From positions 98,041-162,040 of the forward strand of contig DGTP01000004.1 in NCBI GenBank assembly GCA_002394335.1: a stretch of 64,000 nucleotides of DNA, written 5' to 3'. Shown here piece after piece: positions 17,680 through 26,623 of this stretch. Position 1 is the first letter of the stretch, and the number at the start of each line of letters is the position of its first letter. The DNA comes from Bacteroidales bacterium UBA4333 (GTDB taxonomy: Bacteria > Bacteroidota > Bacteroidia > Bacteroidales > Paludibacteraceae). The translations under genes and the position numbers were made by a program. The notes under the pieces are model-generated. The model saw nothing but the letters and a program-made list of their open reading frames with translations. It was not told the origin of the DNA and ran no database searches.

Positions 17680-20523
17680 TTATTTAACCATTTGTCCCAT
17701 GGCATTGTACTTCACACCATTTTTGATGATGAAGAGTTGGCCGTTCTCCATAATCTTCTGTGTTTGGACACCCTGCTCAACGAGGTTGATGTCTGTGGTG
17801 GCGTTTTGTGAAGTAACAATTCGTGCTGCTTTTACCATGTTAGCTCCGCCGGGGACATTTACGCGGAAGTATGCGCGCGTACCCTTAATAGGAGTAGCAG
17901 TTTGTGAGAAGTACAGCATGTTGTTTTGCCCAAGGAAGAGGTTATTCTCGCCTGCCGGTACTTCGCTCTTGATGAACGAGCCGACGAAATCAACAGCGTC
18001 GCAGGATTTTACAAGGTGTGAAGTGCTCTTATAAATCGTGTGACTATTAAACAACGGGTTGGTCACGTCTTTAGTCGGCTTGATCAAATATGGTCTGCCG
18101 TAAGTGTCTTGTGAGAGATCAACCGGACTGAAATTCAAGTTCAGGACACTTCCTTCCAAGGAGGCAGATGTTAATTCTATGAGTTCGTAGCCTTCACCGA
18201 AGATGTTTGCCAGTTCTGCCTCAGATACATTATTGAATGGGAAGAGGACAGTGTTGTACATGCCACCTTTGAATGAGCGTTTGAGCAGCGGTTTTCTCGA
18301 CTGACTGTTTAGGTCGATAATATTCTGCATATCTGTTGCCATCTCGTCCACGATGAGAATACCTTCTACTGCGGCTGCGGAAAGAGAAACGAGGTAGCCG
18401 TTAGAGTGGTTAGCCGGATTCGATAATTTAAGTTCGTAATTACCAGCCTCCAAGAACCATTCCGGTGATTTGATTTCTTTTGCTCCTGTATAGGTGTATT
18501 GCGGCGTATAGGTATATTTTTCTTCTCCGCCTTCCAATACTTGAATTGTTAAATTAGAATAAGATTGTCCATACGTGTTGCAATTAGCTGTGAATTTATA
18601 TATTCCGTCTGCTGCAACATGGATATTCCATTTGGCATACTCTTCTGAGATATGACCAAGGTTGTCTGCATCTGCGAAATGGAGTCCGTCACCGTCAATA
18701 AATGCGCGAGAAGTGAGTATTGCTTCATTCAGAGCGATAGAACCGGGAATTTCAATTACTCCACCGCCTGCGTATGCAAGTTTAAGGCTAATTAAACTTG
18801 CGTCCCCCACAGCATTGCTAACTTTCACCTCATAGTTACCGGCTTCTAATTCTACATTGCCTAATTCGTTAGCATATAAGGTGGCATCATTTGTATAGTT
18901 AGTCTCATTTTTAGTAACAACGATAGGTGTTATTTCCCCTTCTTTGAGGAATTCTACAGAATAGTTATGCCCGTATTGTCCGCAGATGTTAACAGTTACA
19001 TTGTAATTGCCGGCATTTGCAAGAGCGATATTCCACTTAGCCCAGCATCCGTCACTTATATTTGTATAAGAGATTTTACCATCCGCGCGGCTTCCGTTAG
19101 CGGAGAACCAAGCGTCAGCAATATTGGTCGTTCCCGGCATGTTTTGTACCGCACCGCCAGCATATGTGAAAGCAAGGTTCATGATTTTTGCATCGGAGCC
19201 ATCTGTGGCATTTGTAACTTTAACTACATACTTACCAGCGTTAAGGTACAAACCTCCCAAGTTGAGCGTTTGACCTTCTTCATTGGCAGAATATTGGTTT
19301 GAACCTTCTGTAACTTGACCTGCGAGTGTAATACCATCTTCTTTATAGACTGTAACAGTAAGGTTATGTCCCCATTGATTTTTTATTGATAGTGCTACAT
19401 CGAAATATGTTCCAGTAGCGACAGAGATATTCCATTTGGCCCAACCTGTGGTAGCGTTCTCAAATTTGATGACACCATCTTTGATTTTTCCATTGTGTAT
19501 AGCATCAGTAATGTTGAGCGTGCTTGGAATATCTTTTACATGACCTCCGGCATATGAAAGTTCTACACTTTGTAATTTTACTGTGGAATATCGTGTACGG
19601 TTCTTTACTTTTAACATGTATTTTCCTGCGGGAACATTTGTTAAGTCAAGAGTCCCAAATTTGTAAGAGGTTTCAGATAGAGATCTATCACTTTCGGGAG
19701 CATCTATATGCGCAACTATAGCATTTGTTTCTACGTTAACTACCCAGAACTCAAATTTCCATCCGTTAGTAGAAATTACGTTCGTTGTGACATCGTATAA
19801 AGCCGGCTGAGTTAGTTCGATTGGGAATGCAGCCCAAAGAGCCGTATCTCCTCCCCATGGTCCACCATTACGTATGCCGAAATCGATTTCAGTATTACAA
19901 TCACCGATACTTTGATGAGTATAGGCGTTAGATGCAACTACAGTGCAAGGCAGAGTTTGGAATGAGCGGGTCTTGTAGAGAAGACCGTTTTTAGTGCTGA
20001 CCTCGGGATGATTAGAGGTGTTATTATCCGGTAAGAACCAATCTCCGTTTCCGTAATACATGCCAAAACTAAATTTGCTACCCAATTCTGTCACATATGT
20101 GCTTGGCATGCCAATTTCGATGACTTTATTGTCGGAAGAAATACCTTTAGGGAAACTTATCCAACCTCCAGCGTTAACACCAGTAGTTGCTTTATACTCA
20201 ATACCCATCGCGGGATACATCCAATATTCGTCAATTAAGTTAGTAGCTTTGTCAAAATCTTTGTCAATAAACTCAGTAGGATATTTAGCCCATGTGTTGT
20301 CAAAATCAGCTGTGTTCTCCATCATATAGACCAAAGCGTTTGTCCCAAGTTCCGCATCTGCGGCAGGAAGAACTTTGAGCATAGGCCATGTACCGGGTTC
20401 GCTTAACATCGGGACTTCTGCCCAATCAGACTTGTCACCATCGATGGTGATTGCAGGCTTTGCTGCTGCGTTGAGTGCTACTGTGAGCAGCAGGGTGGGG
20501 ATGAGAAGGAAAAATTTTTTCAT
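17680..20523 (-). CDS. Large secreted protein with repeated carbohydrate-binding-like modules and sorting tag
   Basis: The 947-residue protein begins with signal peptide MKKFFLLIPTLLLTVALNAAA. Residues 25-260 start with ITIDGDKSDWAEVP, typical of DOMON/CBM9-like domains. About 260-720 holds three or four related modules of about 125 residues, each with a WAKWNI core, a YGHN or similar turn, GNYEVKVSNA, and an AYAGG-x-IPG linker; these look like CBM6-type beta-sandwiches. The last 26 residues (17680-17760) carry the shared tag. No catalytic domain is visible, so a glycan-binding surface scaffold is likely. Codons are more AT-rich than in the housekeeping operon. It heads a minus-strand unit followed by the 48-residue peptide gene and the phosphoesterase gene. 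Confidence 0.75.
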   Translation of the reverse strand: MKKFFLLIPTLLLTVALNAAAKPAITIDGDKSDWAEVPMLSEPGTWPMLKVLPAADAELGTNALVYMMENTADFDNTWAKYPTEFIDKDFDKATNLIDEYWMYPAMGIEYKATTGVNAGGWISFPKGISSDNKVIEIGMPSTYVTELGSKFSFGMYYGNGDWFLPDNNTSNHPEVSTKNGLLYKTRSFQTLPCTVVASNAYTHQSIGDCNTEIDFGIRNGGPWGGDTALWAAFPIELTQPALYDVTTNVISTNGWKFEFWVVNVETNAIVAHIDAPESDRSLSETSYKFGTLDLTNVPAGKYMLKVKNRTRYSTVKLQSVELSYAGGHVKDIPSTLNITDAIHNGKIKDGVIKFENATTGWAKWNISVATGTYFDVALSIKNQWGHNLTVTVYKEDGITLAGQVTEGSNQYSANEEGQTLNLGGLYLNAGKYVVKVTNATDGSDAKIMNLAFTYAGGAVQNMPGTTNIADAWFSANGSRADGKISYTNISDGCWAKWNIALANAGNYNVTVNICGQYGHNYSVEFLKEGEITPIVVTKNETNYTNDATLYANELGNVELEAGNYEVKVSNAVGDASLISLKLAYAGGGVIEIPGSIALNEAILTSRAFIDGDGLHFADADNLGHISEEYAKWNIHVAADGIYKFTANCNTYGQSYSNLTIQVLEGGEEKYTYTPQYTYTGAKEIKSPEWFLEAGNYELKLSNPANHSNGYLVSLSAAAVEGILIVDEMATDMQNIIDLNSQSRKPLLKRSFKGGMYNTVLFPFNNVSEAELANIFGEGYELIELTSASLEGSVLNLNFSPVDLSQDTYGRPYLIKPTKDVTNPLFNSHTIYKSTSHLVKSCDAVDFVGSFIKSEVPAGENNLFLGQNNMLYFSQTATPIKGTRAYFRVNVPGGANMVKAARIVTSQNATTDINLVEQGVQTQKIMENGQLFIIKNGVKYNAMGQMVK

Positions 20524-20612
20524 AATATTATATTTTAAGTTAGTATTCTGTTAAGTGCAGTTGGCTGCGGTTATAAACCGGTGTTAACGGGCGAAATCTC
20601 CAAAACCGTGTG

Positions 20613-20620
20613 CAAAGGTA
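20613..20620 (-). promoter_or_regulatory. -7 element for the gene at 17680-20523
   Basis: TACCTTTG on the minus strand (plus CAAAGGTA) lies about 90 bases upstream of the ATG at 20523. A clear -33 TTG at 20-base spacing is not seen, so the promoter may need an activator. Confidence 0.45.
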
Positions 20621-20783
20621 CAAAAATAAGTTGAATACGTGTGTACGCAGGGAAATGTTATAAAACATATTTTGCGCGCAGAGGAGGCAAAGAGACTGCT
20701 AAAAGGCTGTAAATAAGCGTATTCGGATGTGTTTGTAGAGGTGAAAAAATATTTTTCGTAAGGTTTCGAAATTTCTTTTGTCC

Positions 20784-20819
20784 TGCCATTTATGCCACTT
20801 ATGCCATTTATGCCACTCT
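20784..20819 (+). repeat. 9-bp tandem repeat (TGCCAyTTA-type)
   Basis: Four units of nine bases, TGCCATTTA, TGCCACTTA, TGCCATTTA, TGCCACTCT, alternate in an 18-base super-period. No gene is disturbed; it may be a slippage product. Confidence 0.8.
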
Positions 20820-21136
20820 CATACAACATATAAAAGTCAATTTTTCGAACGCTCTGTTCAAAAATGCAACGTTAGTTGTTCTTATATATTCTTAGTCATT
20901 CGTTACCCATTGTCAAGGGTTTGTAAGGTTCGAATGTAGGGCAAAGCCGTACAACCTCTATTCCTTGCTTGCCCTTTGCCCGGTTCTGATTTGACTTCTT
21001 GCCGTAAACAACTGAATCGAAAGGTTGCGAAAGAATAAACGGAAGTTGGATGGTTATATATAAAGTGTTGAAAATAAAGTTTTTAGAATAGCTTGTTTCG
21101 AAAACATGCTAAAGAACATAAATATATATAAGGATA

Positions 21137-21160
21137 TTTCGATAAAAAGTAGTAATTTTG
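21137..21160 (+). promoter_or_regulatory. agaS promoter -7 element with DeoR-type TTTCG motif
   Basis: TAATTTTG at 21153-21160 is a -7 element for the agaS operon. TTTCGATAAAA at 21137-21147 sits directly upstream of it, and more TTTCG/CGAAA motifs occur at 21018, 21096 and 21214. DeoR-family regulators such as AgaR and GlpR bind sites rich in this motif, so repression from here by the DeoR-like protein at 35225 is plausible. Confidence 0.45.
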
Positions 21161-21247
21161 CACCGCGTTAGGAAATAATGCCCACAGCCCGGGCGGGAAT
21201 AAACCAATTTACCAAAACGAAAACTAATAATACAAAATACGATAATT

Positions 21248-22366
21248 ATGAACAGTTACACATTCACCGAGATTCATCAGCAGCCTGAAATGTGGCGCGA
21301 AGAGCACCAGGCATTGCTAAAAGCAAAGGAGCAGATCAGTGCTTTCATGCACAAGTATTTAACCCCCGAGACAGATATCGTTTTGACAGGTGCCGGAACG
21401 TCTGCCTTTATAGGTGATGCGATAGAACCGGTGATGCGCGGCATTTGGAGAAATGTGCGCGCTGTGCCGACCACCGATCTGATTACTCATGCAGAATATC
21501 TGCTGGATTCGGAAAAACCGCTCTTGCTGGTGAGCTTTGCGCGTTCGGGCAACAGTCCTGAGAGCGTTGGCGCAGTAAACTTGGCAAACAAGCTCTGCAA
21601 GAACGTAGCACATGTCTATATCACTTGCAACAAAGACGGTCAGTTGGCAAAGCAAGCCGAAGGAAAAGACAATATCCTGCTGCTCTTGCTGCCGAAAGAG
21701 ACAGACGACAAGAGCCTGGCGATGACAAGCAGTTTCTCAACCATGCTGCTGACCTGTCTAATGTTAGGTCACATCGACACGCTGGAGCAGGACGAGGCAA
21801 TGATCGAGAAAGCGGTGAAGAACGCTGAGGCGGTGATTGCTAACTATGAGGAGCAGTTGCGCGCGATAGGCGAGCGCCCGTTCGAGCGCGGTGTGTTCCT
21901 GGGTTCCGGTGCGCTGAAAGGTATCGCAGAGGAGTGCCACCTGAAGCTGCAGGAGCTCACGGACGGTGCTGTGGTTTGCAAGTTCGACTCGTTCCTCGGT
22001 TTCCGCCATGGACCGAAAGCCGTGGTGAACGACAAGTCGATCGTGGTGTATCTGATGACGGACGAAGAGAAGGTCATGCGTTACGAGCGTGACCTGGTGC
22101 GTCAGGTGGACAGCAACAACAAGCCGGTAGCGCAGATCATCGTGATATCGGGCAGAAAACCGGAGATGCCGGAGGTGAAGGCTGACTTGGTGGTGGAACT
22201 GCCGTACAGCAAGGCAGAGACCGACTTCTACGGCATTGTGCCTTATGTATTGGTGGGTCAGTTGTTGGGCTTCTATGCTTCGTTGGCGCACGGACTGAAC
22301 CCGGACGCCCCGTCCGTAAGCGGAAACATCCACCGCGTGGTAGAAGGAGTGACGATATATGAATGA
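21248..22366 (+). CDS. agaS: AgaS-like SIS-domain sugar isomerase/deaminase
   Basis: The 372-residue cytoplasmic protein contains two SIS domains. Phosphosugar-binding motifs are GAGTSAF at 48-54 and SFARSGNSPES at 96-106; the second domain has the ELTDGAVV...RHGPKAV stretch, and the end reads GLNPDAPSVSGNIHRVVEGV, which is diagnostic of AgaS/tagatose-6-phosphate isomerases. AgaS converts galactosamine 6-phosphate to tagatose 6-phosphate with release of ammonia. The gene starts a plus-strand locus with a GatZ/KbaZ-like protein and a PfkB kinase, the expected next steps. GlmS-like isomerases would carry a glutaminase domain, which is absent. Assignment to AgaS is strong; preference for GalN6P over related sugars is inferred. 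Confidence 0.88.
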   Translation: MNSYTFTEIHQQPEMWREEHQALLKAKEQISAFMHKYLTPETDIVLTGAGTSAFIGDAIEPVMRGIWRNVRAVPTTDLITHAEYLLDSEKPLLLVSFARSGNSPESVGAVNLANKLCKNVAHVYITCNKDGQLAKQAEGKDNILLLLLPKETDDKSLAMTSSFSTMLLTCLMLGHIDTLEQDEAMIEKAVKNAEAVIANYEEQLRAIGERPFERGVFLGSGALKGIAEECHLKLQELTDGAVVCKFDSFLGFRHGPKAVVNDKSIVVYLMTDEEKVMRYERDLVRQVDSNNKPVAQIIVISGRKPEMPEVKADLVVELPYSKAETDFYGIVPYVLVGQLLGFYASLAHGLNPDAPSVSGNIHRVVEGVTIYE

Positions 22367-22413
22367 TTCAGCCACAAGGTCAATCACAATAGGCCATTGA
22401 CCACATATGGTTA

Positions 22414-22833
22414 TTGAAACGATTATTTATTGGAATAACTCCTCAATATCCTCTATGTGACACTCTATATTTGCAACAAATCAATGTAGATGACGAGAAT
22501 TTTGAGATATACAGAGGTGGTCCAATCATTGCTCAAAATATTAATATTAACGGTAACCAATCTGGAGTTGTTTTCTCTGGAGAGAGTGTTACATTAACAA
22601 GTGGATGTTGTATAGAAGCAGGCGCAGAAGTATATATTGATATTAAAAATATGCATTGTGATAATGGCAGATCATATTATTCTGCTCCTCGCGTTGCACA
22701 AAACCACCAATATCCCTCGCCCCCCAATGACACGTCTAATAGTTCTTCCGCAAGAAAAATTGTCCGTAATGGTCAATTGCTTATCGTTCGTGGAGAAGAA
22801 ATATACACAATTAGCGGTGTACGTATCCAATGA
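22414..22833 (+). pseudogene. Truncated surface protein remnant with sorting tag
   Basis: A 139-codon frame has no ATG and no signal peptide; only a TTG at 22414 follows an in-frame stop at 22390. The middle, NININGNQSGVVFSGESVTL followed by a CIEAGAEVYIDI-type strand, resembles the stack domain that precedes sorting tags in Bacteroidetes surface proteins. Its last 26 residues (22753-22833) are the shared tag with VRNGQLLIVRG. The leader and main domain therefore appear to be missing, which fits a 3' remnant left by recombination. The tract is more AT-rich than agaS or gatZ. It overlaps the neighbouring gene region by only a few bases. A short expressed protein cannot be excluded. Confidence 0.55.
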
Positions 22834-22850
22834 TTGAAAAATATGCTGTT

Positions 22851-23963
22851 ATGAAAAAGTTTATTTTTACATTGCTGTTAGTCACTGCGGGTGTCATGTC
22901 TGGCGTTAGTCATGCCAATAATAGTAAACTGTCATCTCTTTGCGATGAATGGAATATATTATCTGTTTTCAGCGATTTGGGTCCAGGAGAAACGGTATAT
23001 CAAACGTTCCATTATCGTTTGTCAGTTGATACCATTATCGAAGAACAACGATATATCCAATTGGAAGAAGAGGGAAAATATATCGGTGCTATGCGTGAAG
23101 GTAACAATGCGGATATTTATTATATTCCGGCAGGTAGCACATACGAGTTTCTGATATACGCATTTAATGCCAAAGTCGGTGATAAACTGGATAATTTATG
23201 GTTTGGCGGCAATTTGGATGATTCATATTATATTGAAAGCGCGGAAGTCGCTGATATAGAATCCTCCAATCCGAAAAGATATGTGGTAAAGATTACCTGT
23301 AAATACAACGACACATCCGATATTATACACCGCGACCTGATATGGATAGAGGGGGTGGGGCTTGAAACTGGCCCTGTCGGTTATGATTGTATTGATTGTG
23401 AAGGCGGTGCAGGATCGGTTATTCTATGTGCAAACAAAGAAGGAGAACAGATTTACACCTCTGAGTACGGAGATGAATATGGATGTGAATACAATGCAGA
23501 ACCCGTTAAGATATCTCTTTATCAAGCTTCAGAACTAACCGTATGGGACGGAATAACCGGTGTGGAATCCTCATCACGAGATACGCTGCAATTTTTGAAT
23601 GAAACGGTTTTTAGTGCTGTATTGGAAGGACATAGTCTTACTATCTGGCCATATGAATATGAAGGGAAAACAGATATACAGCTTTTTTCTCTGGCAGATA
23701 ACAGCATTGTATATAGTAATCAATTTGAATATGGGATTGGGATTCATATGACAATGCCAGGGGCATATATGATTGTTATGAAAAATAGCCAAGTTCGAGG
23801 ATTGATTCTCGGTCGTGTGGATTTTGAAGTGTCATTGGAAGAAGGAGATGTTACGCACTTAACCATACTGCAAACACCAACCATAAAATTCCTCCGAGAT
23901 AGTCAAATTCTCATCCTCCGCAACAACAAGACGTACACTATTACCGGACAAAGGATAGAATAA
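22851..23963 (+). CDS. Unrecognised secreted protein with sorting tag
   Basis: The 370-residue protein starts with signal peptide MKKFIFTLLLVTAGVMSGVSHA at ATG 22851; an in-frame ATG seven codons earlier gives a poorer leader. The body has many aromatic and acidic residues and beta-strand-like stretches (EWNILSVFSDLGPGETVYQT, DDSYYIESAEVADI, CIDCEGGAGS), but I recognise no domain or catalytic motif. The last 26 residues (23883-23963) form the shared tag, with FLRDSQILILRNNKTY. It is AT-rich and sits with the preceding remnant between agaS and gatZ, so it may be an insertion into an older operon. Surface exposure is likely; function unknown. Confidence 0.65.
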   Translation: MKKFIFTLLLVTAGVMSGVSHANNSKLSSLCDEWNILSVFSDLGPGETVYQTFHYRLSVDTIIEEQRYIQLEEEGKYIGAMREGNNADIYYIPAGSTYEFLIYAFNAKVGDKLDNLWFGGNLDDSYYIESAEVADIESSNPKRYVVKITCKYNDTSDIIHRDLIWIEGVGLETGPVGYDCIDCEGGAGSVILCANKEGEQIYTSEYGDEYGCEYNAEPVKISLYQASELTVWDGITGVESSSRDTLQFLNETVFSAVLEGHSLTIWPYEYEGKTDIQLFSLADNSIVYSNQFEYGIGIHMTMPGAYMIVMKNSQVRGLILGRVDFEVSLEEGDVTHLTILQTPTIKFLRDSQILILRNNKTYTITGQRIE

Positions 23964-24025
23964 CATCCCCATGCAGTGAAGCGAAAAACAGATAAATAAT
24001 TAACAAATATTTAAACAAAACGAAT

Positions 24026-25255
24026 ATGGCAAAGACTGAAAACATCCTCCAAGTGATGGAGGAGAGAAAAAAAGCAACGGGAGTACCGATGACGCTGTTT
24101 GCAGCGTGCCCGAACTCCTTGTCAGTAATCAAAGCATCGTTCCGCGCAGCGAAACGCAACAACTCGCCGATCTATTTCGCAACGACGCTGAACCAGGTGG
24201 ACTGCGACGGCGGTTACACCGGCATGACGCAGGCTGAGTTCACCAAGATTCTTGCCCGTGAGGCGGCAGCGGTGCATTACACCGGTCCGTACGTAGTAGC
24301 GATCGACCACGGCGGTCCGTGGCTCAAAGACAAACAGTCGATCGAGCGTTGGGACACCGAGCGCGCTATGGACGGCGTGAAGAAGAGTTACGAGGCGGCT
24401 CTCCTCGCCGGTTATGACCTCATTCACGTGGACCCGACAGTAGATATCTTCCTGCCGAAAGGTCAGATCATCGACATCCATGTGGTGGTAAAACGCACGG
24501 TAGAGTTGATCAAGCATGCCGAGGACTTCCGCAAGGCGCATAATATCGCTCCTATCTCATACGAGGTAGGTACGGAAGAGGTTCACGGCGGTCTGGCAGA
24601 CGAGAAGACCTTTGACACCTTCCTGGAGGGGCTGAAAGCCGGTCTGCACGAGGTCGGTCTGGATGACATCTGGCCATGCTTCATCGTAGGAAAAGTGGGC
24701 ACCGACCTGCACACCACGTTCTTTGACGCCGAGGTAGCCCGCAAGCTGACGGCTAAGGTACGTCCGTACGGCAGTTATATCAAGGGTCACTATACCGACG
24801 ACGTGGACAACCCCGAGGACTATCCGAAGGCAGGCATGGGTGCTGCGAACGTGGGTCCGGAGTTCACGATGAACGAATACGACGCGCTGGCAGAGCTGGA
24901 GGAAGAGGAGAAGAAGCTGCATGCAGAGGGCAAGGTGGCACAGTTGAGTAACATGACACAGGTACTCTGGCAGTGCGTCTATGAGTCGAACCGCTGGAAG
25001 AAATGGCTGCACGGCGACGAGGTCGGCAAAGATCTCAAGGAGTGCACGCCGGAGCGTCAGTTATGGCTTGTAAAAACCGGTTGCCGCTATATATGGCAGA
25101 AGCCGGAAGCGCTGGTAGCCCGTCAGATGCTGTATGACAACCTGGAGCGGCTGGGCATCCATGCCGAAGAGGTGGTGCTGATGCGCATTGAACATAACAT
25201 GGACAAGTACTACAACGCATTCAATATTGTCAATCTGAATGACTATCTGAAATGA
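24026..25255 (+). CDS. gatZ: GatZ/KbaZ-like tagatose-bisphosphate aldolase subunit
   Basis: The 409-residue protein matches the whole GatZ/KbaZ/AgaZ family, as shown by YFATTLNQVDCDGGYTGMT, DHGGPWLKDK, HVDPTVDIFLPKGQ, YEVGTEEVHGG and LSNMTQVLWQC. In E. coli these proteins form a complex with the class II aldolase GatY/KbaY, which splits tagatose 1,6-bisphosphate, and are called non-catalytic or stabilising subunits. No GatY/KbaY gene is present in the window, so the catalytic partner must lie elsewhere or this subunit acts differently. It is cytoplasmic, belongs with agaS and the PfkB kinase, and ends in a 4-base overlap with the esterase gene, a sign of tight co-translation. Confidence 0.9.
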   Translation: MAKTENILQVMEERKKATGVPMTLFAACPNSLSVIKASFRAAKRNNSPIYFATTLNQVDCDGGYTGMTQAEFTKILAREAAAVHYTGPYVVAIDHGGPWLKDKQSIERWDTERAMDGVKKSYEAALLAGYDLIHVDPTVDIFLPKGQIIDIHVVVKRTVELIKHAEDFRKAHNIAPISYEVGTEEVHGGLADEKTFDTFLEGLKAGLHEVGLDDIWPCFIVGKVGTDLHTTFFDAEVARKLTAKVRPYGSYIKGHYTDDVDNPEDYPKAGMGAANVGPEFTMNEYDALAELEEEEKKLHAEGKVAQLSNMTQVLWQCVYESNRWKKWLHGDEVGKDLKECTPERQLWLVKTGCRYIWQKPEALVARQMLYDNLERLGIHAEEVVLMRIEHNMDKYYNAFNIVNLNDYLK

Positions 25256-26622
25256 ACCGCAGATTCTACATCCTCTTGCTCGCGCTCGCGTCCTTCTTAA
25301 TGATGGGCGCGTCCGGGTGCGAGCAAAGGGGACCAGATCGCAACGAACCTGTCGGGCAGGCTGACCTGTCGCTCATCAAACAGTCAGTGCCGGTGACGGA
25401 CAACTGGGTCTGGAGCGGCAAACCGCAGATCACGGTACATGTCGAGAACCCGAACGCCGCGGCAGTCAAAGTGGGCGTAAAAGTCCGCATCACTACGGAC
25501 AGCAAGCAGCTGGTGACGGAATTGCTGGACTCCGTAGAGATCGCCGGCAACGGCAAGGTGGATCATATCATGGCCACTCCCGAAGATATGGAGCCGGGTT
25601 TCTATCGCGCCGTTTGTTTCGTGAACGGCAAGAACGCACGTTCGTTCATTTTCGGCATTGATCCGTTCAAGATTGTGTCGGAGCCGGATATGCAGCCTGA
25701 TTTCGAGCAGTTCTGGCAGGCTGCCAAAGACCAGTTGGCGGCAGTGGAGATGGCTCCCAAGCTGGTTGAGATCGAGTCGAAGAGCAGCGCCGCGCGCAAG
25801 GTCTATCTGGTGGAGATGTACTCGGTGCCGGACGGCCTGAGCGGTGAGCCGGTGAAGATCCGCGGCTATTACTGCGAACCGCAGGACGGTCAGAAACACC
25901 CGGTGATATTCCATTTCTACGGCTATGACACCGCCGGCAGCAAAGCCAAGTGCGAGTGCCCTTCCGGCGGTTCGTCGCAGTATGCGGAGTTCTATCTGTC
26001 GCATCGCGGCCAGTACCTGAACAACCGTCCCGCTTCAACCGGCAATCCCGGCGTGGAGGAGGATTGTATCAATATCTATGACTCCGACTGGTTCGCCTAC
26101 CATTTCGGCGACAAGGACAGTTACTACTACCGCGGCGCGTTCATGGATGTGGTGCAGGCGGTGCGGTTCATGGCTACCCGCGAGACAAGCGACATGACCA
26201 GACTGTATGCCGAGGGTTCGAGCCAGGGCGGCGCGCTGACTTACGCTGCGGCTGCTCTGAGCGACTATCCGTTCTCCGCTATCGCTGCCAATGTCGCCTT
26301 CCTGGGCGACTATGCCGATGCGGTGGATATAGGCGGCTTGGCAATGGAGATCTCGAAGCGTTGCAAGGGGTCGATGAGTACGGAAGAGATGTTAACCTTC
26401 CTCTCCTATTTCGATACCAAGAATCTGGCAACGAAGATATCCTGTCCGGTGATGGCAAGCAGCGGTCTGCAGGATAATGTGTGTCCGCCGCGGACAAACG
26501 TGGTGCCGTTCAACAATCTCAAGACACCGGCAGAACAGAAAGAATATATCTTCGGTCCGGAGATGGGGCACGACTATCCGAAGGGCTGGAGTCCGATTAC
26601 GTTCTTTAAAAAATACATGTAA
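25252..26622 (+). CDS. Acetyl esterase lipoprotein (CE7/AXE1-like)
   Basis: The 456-residue protein has a lipoprotein leader ending GASGC (Cys23), so it is anchored outside the cytoplasm. Residues 40-140 form an Ig-like beta domain. Residues 145-456 match the acetyl xylan esterase/cephalosporin-C deacetylase family: RGYYCEPQDG, the long loop with GGSS, nucleophile Ser324 in AEGSSQGGA, Asp408 in SSGLQDNVCPP and His440 in PEMGHDY complete the triad. The usual activity is removal of O-acetyl groups from sugars. In this locus it may deacetylate an exported or host glycan before uptake. It overlaps gatZ by 4 bases and is followed one base later by the kinase gene. Confidence 0.85.
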   Translation: MNRRFYILLLALASFLMMGASGCEQRGPDRNEPVGQADLSLIKQSVPVTDNWVWSGKPQITVHVENPNAAAVKVGVKVRITTDSKQLVTELLDSVEIAGNGKVDHIMATPEDMEPGFYRAVCFVNGKNARSFIFGIDPFKIVSEPDMQPDFEQFWQAAKDQLAAVEMAPKLVEIESKSSAARKVYLVEMYSVPDGLSGEPVKIRGYYCEPQDGQKHPVIFHFYGYDTAGSKAKCECPSGGSSQYAEFYLSHRGQYLNNRPASTGNPGVEEDCINIYDSDWFAYHFGDKDSYYYRGAFMDVVQAVRFMATRETSDMTRLYAEGSSQGGALTYAAAALSDYPFSAIAANVAFLGDYADAVDIGGLAMEISKRCKGSMSTEEMLTFLSYFDTKNLATKISCPVMASSGLQDNVCPPRTNVVPFNNLKTPAEQKEYIFGPEMGHDYPKGWSPITFFKKYM

Positions 26623-26623
26623 T

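Larger units (their letters stand above)
20524..21247. other. Long intergenic region between divergent units
   Basis: I find no convincing gene in these 724 bases. They hold a minus-strand promoter element near 20613, a 9-bp tandem repeat at 20784-20819, an inverted repeat GGGCAAAG (20939-20946)/CTTTGCCC (20974-20981), and several TTTCG/CGAAA motifs upstream of agaS. Confidence 0.6.

Noticed and set aside
20584..20829. An 81-codon minus-strand frame in the long intergenic region
   Set aside because: It contains the tandem repeat and a promoter element, has no leader or domain, and its composition is non-coding in style.
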